Below are positions 5,713 to 6,088 of a DNA stretch of 6,088 nt, one piece after another. The DNA is from Dysgonamonadaceae bacterium (GTDB lineage Bacteria; Bacteroidota; Bacteroidia; Bacteroidales; Azobacteroidaceae), in NCBI GenBank assembly GCA_031287395.1, contig JAITTA010000046.1, forward strand, positions 1-6,088. Direction: 5' to 3'. The translations under genes and the position numbers were made by a program. The first letter of the stretch is position 1. Each line of letters starts with the position of its first letter. Below the pieces are notes generated by a model. That model made no database searches. It was not told where the DNA came from and saw nothing but the letters and a program-made list of their open reading frames with translations.

Positions 5713-6088
5713 TCAATTGTCAACAAATGCAATTCCTTCTATTTCAACCAGGAGTTCATCTCTGCAAACGTCGGCCAGGAGATAAACGACCGGAAGTTCT
5801 GCATATTTTGCCATGACTACCTGCCGTACTTCCCCGAGAAAACCCGCCTCTTTCAAATAGACTCTCATAGAAAGGATACGAGTATTCTCCCGCTCCCGGA
5901 TTTTTACATTTCCCAAAGCCTGTAAAGAAATAAGATGCTCTATATTTTCCAAAGTAATCCTGGTCTGTTCTTCCGGATCACCTCCCGAAAAGCAATCTTC
6001 TCCACGGATAGCAGCCGTTCCGGAAATATATATCAATCCCGCCTCTTTTTCCAAAATTAATTTAGCCCGTTCAAATTTAGGAGTTGTT
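5713..6088 (-). CDS. Rid/YjgF-fold protein with chorismatase-like C-terminus, C-terminal part (runs off right edge)
   Basis: The frame is open from its TGA at 5715-5713 to the window edge, giving 124 visible residues. A TTG at 6054 can be read as a start, but coding similarity continues upstream of it (TTPKFERAKLI), so the true start is outside. Visible motifs are LIYISGTAAI (18-27), DPEEQTRITLENIEHLIS (37-54) and VYLLADVCRDELLVEIEG (101-118). These are the Rid/YjgF fold. The SGTA, CR and LLVEIEG pattern is closest to the C-terminal domain of FkbO/Hyg5/XanB2-type chorismatases. The arginine that makes canonical RidA an imine deaminase (R105 in E. coli) is replaced by valine here (about residue 100-101), so classic RidA activity is unlikely. 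It could be a stand-alone Rid protein missing a few residues, or the end of a protein of about 350 residues. It lies 26 nt upstream of the DUF1097 gene. Confidence 0.82.
   Translation of the reverse strand, partial: TTPKFERAKLILEKEAGLIYISGTAAIRGEDCFSGGDPEEQTRITLENIEHLISLQALGNVKIRERENTRILSMRVYLKEAGFLGEVRQVVMAKYAELPVVYLLADVCRDELLVEIEGIAFVDN

Noticed and set aside
5517..5732. Minus-strand 71-residue open frame overlapping the DUF1097 start and the Rid gene end
   Set aside because: It overlaps two well-supported genes in another frame and has no motif; the DUF1097 frame gives a coherent membrane protein.
5713..6054. TTG at 6054 as start of a 113-residue Rid protein
   Set aside because: The frame stays open upstream to the edge and encodes FERAKLI, which fits the N-terminal strand of the Rid fold, so the gene is simply truncated by the window.

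Overview
The window looks like a piece of a Bacteroidales (Bacteroidota) chromosome. This is inferred, not proven. The signs are starts preceded by A-rich stretches with no Shine-Dalgarno sequence, short AT-rich spacers, a lipoprotein signal followed by charged residues, and spacers built from a 7-nt-period repeat. All nine genes lie on the minus strand, so transcription runs from high to low coordinates. Both outer genes run off the window.

In transcription order: (1) the end of a Rid/YjgF-fold protein whose C-terminus resembles that of FkbO/Hyg5 chorismatases (5713-6088, partial); (2) a DUF1097-type six-helix membrane protein (5150-5686); (3) a lipoprotein carrying a cupin domain that resembles D-lyxose isomerase (4457-5137); (4) a 105-residue VOC/glyoxalase-fold protein with a full H-E-H-E metal quartet (4107-4424); (5) DhaK (3064-4080); (6) DhaL (2356-2976); (7) a close LsrF homologue, a class I aldolase/thiolase (1468-2340); (8) a secreted beta-propeller protein (485-1390); (9) the start of an unrecognised secreted protein (1-468, partial). 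Spacers are 12-32 nt, except 87 nt between dhaK and dhaL and 77 nt after lsrF. Both of these longer spacers carry hairpins made of heptamer repeats.

Genes 2-7 read as one catabolic cassette. A polyol, ketose or dicarbonyl compound would be isomerised (cupin and/or VOC), phosphorylated on a terminal hydroxyl next to a ketone (DhaK/DhaL), then cleaved by the LsrF homologue to a triose phosphate such as DHAP plus a two-carbon unit. In enterobacteria LsrF works with LsrK and LsrG in breakdown of the quorum signal AI-2. Here neither LsrK, LsrG nor an Lsr transporter is visible, and a dihydroxyacetone-type kinase takes the kinase position. This dhaK-dhaL-lsrF combination with a lipid-anchored, isomerase-like cupin is the best candidate in the window for an undescribed pathway. 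The substrate cannot be read from the sequence.
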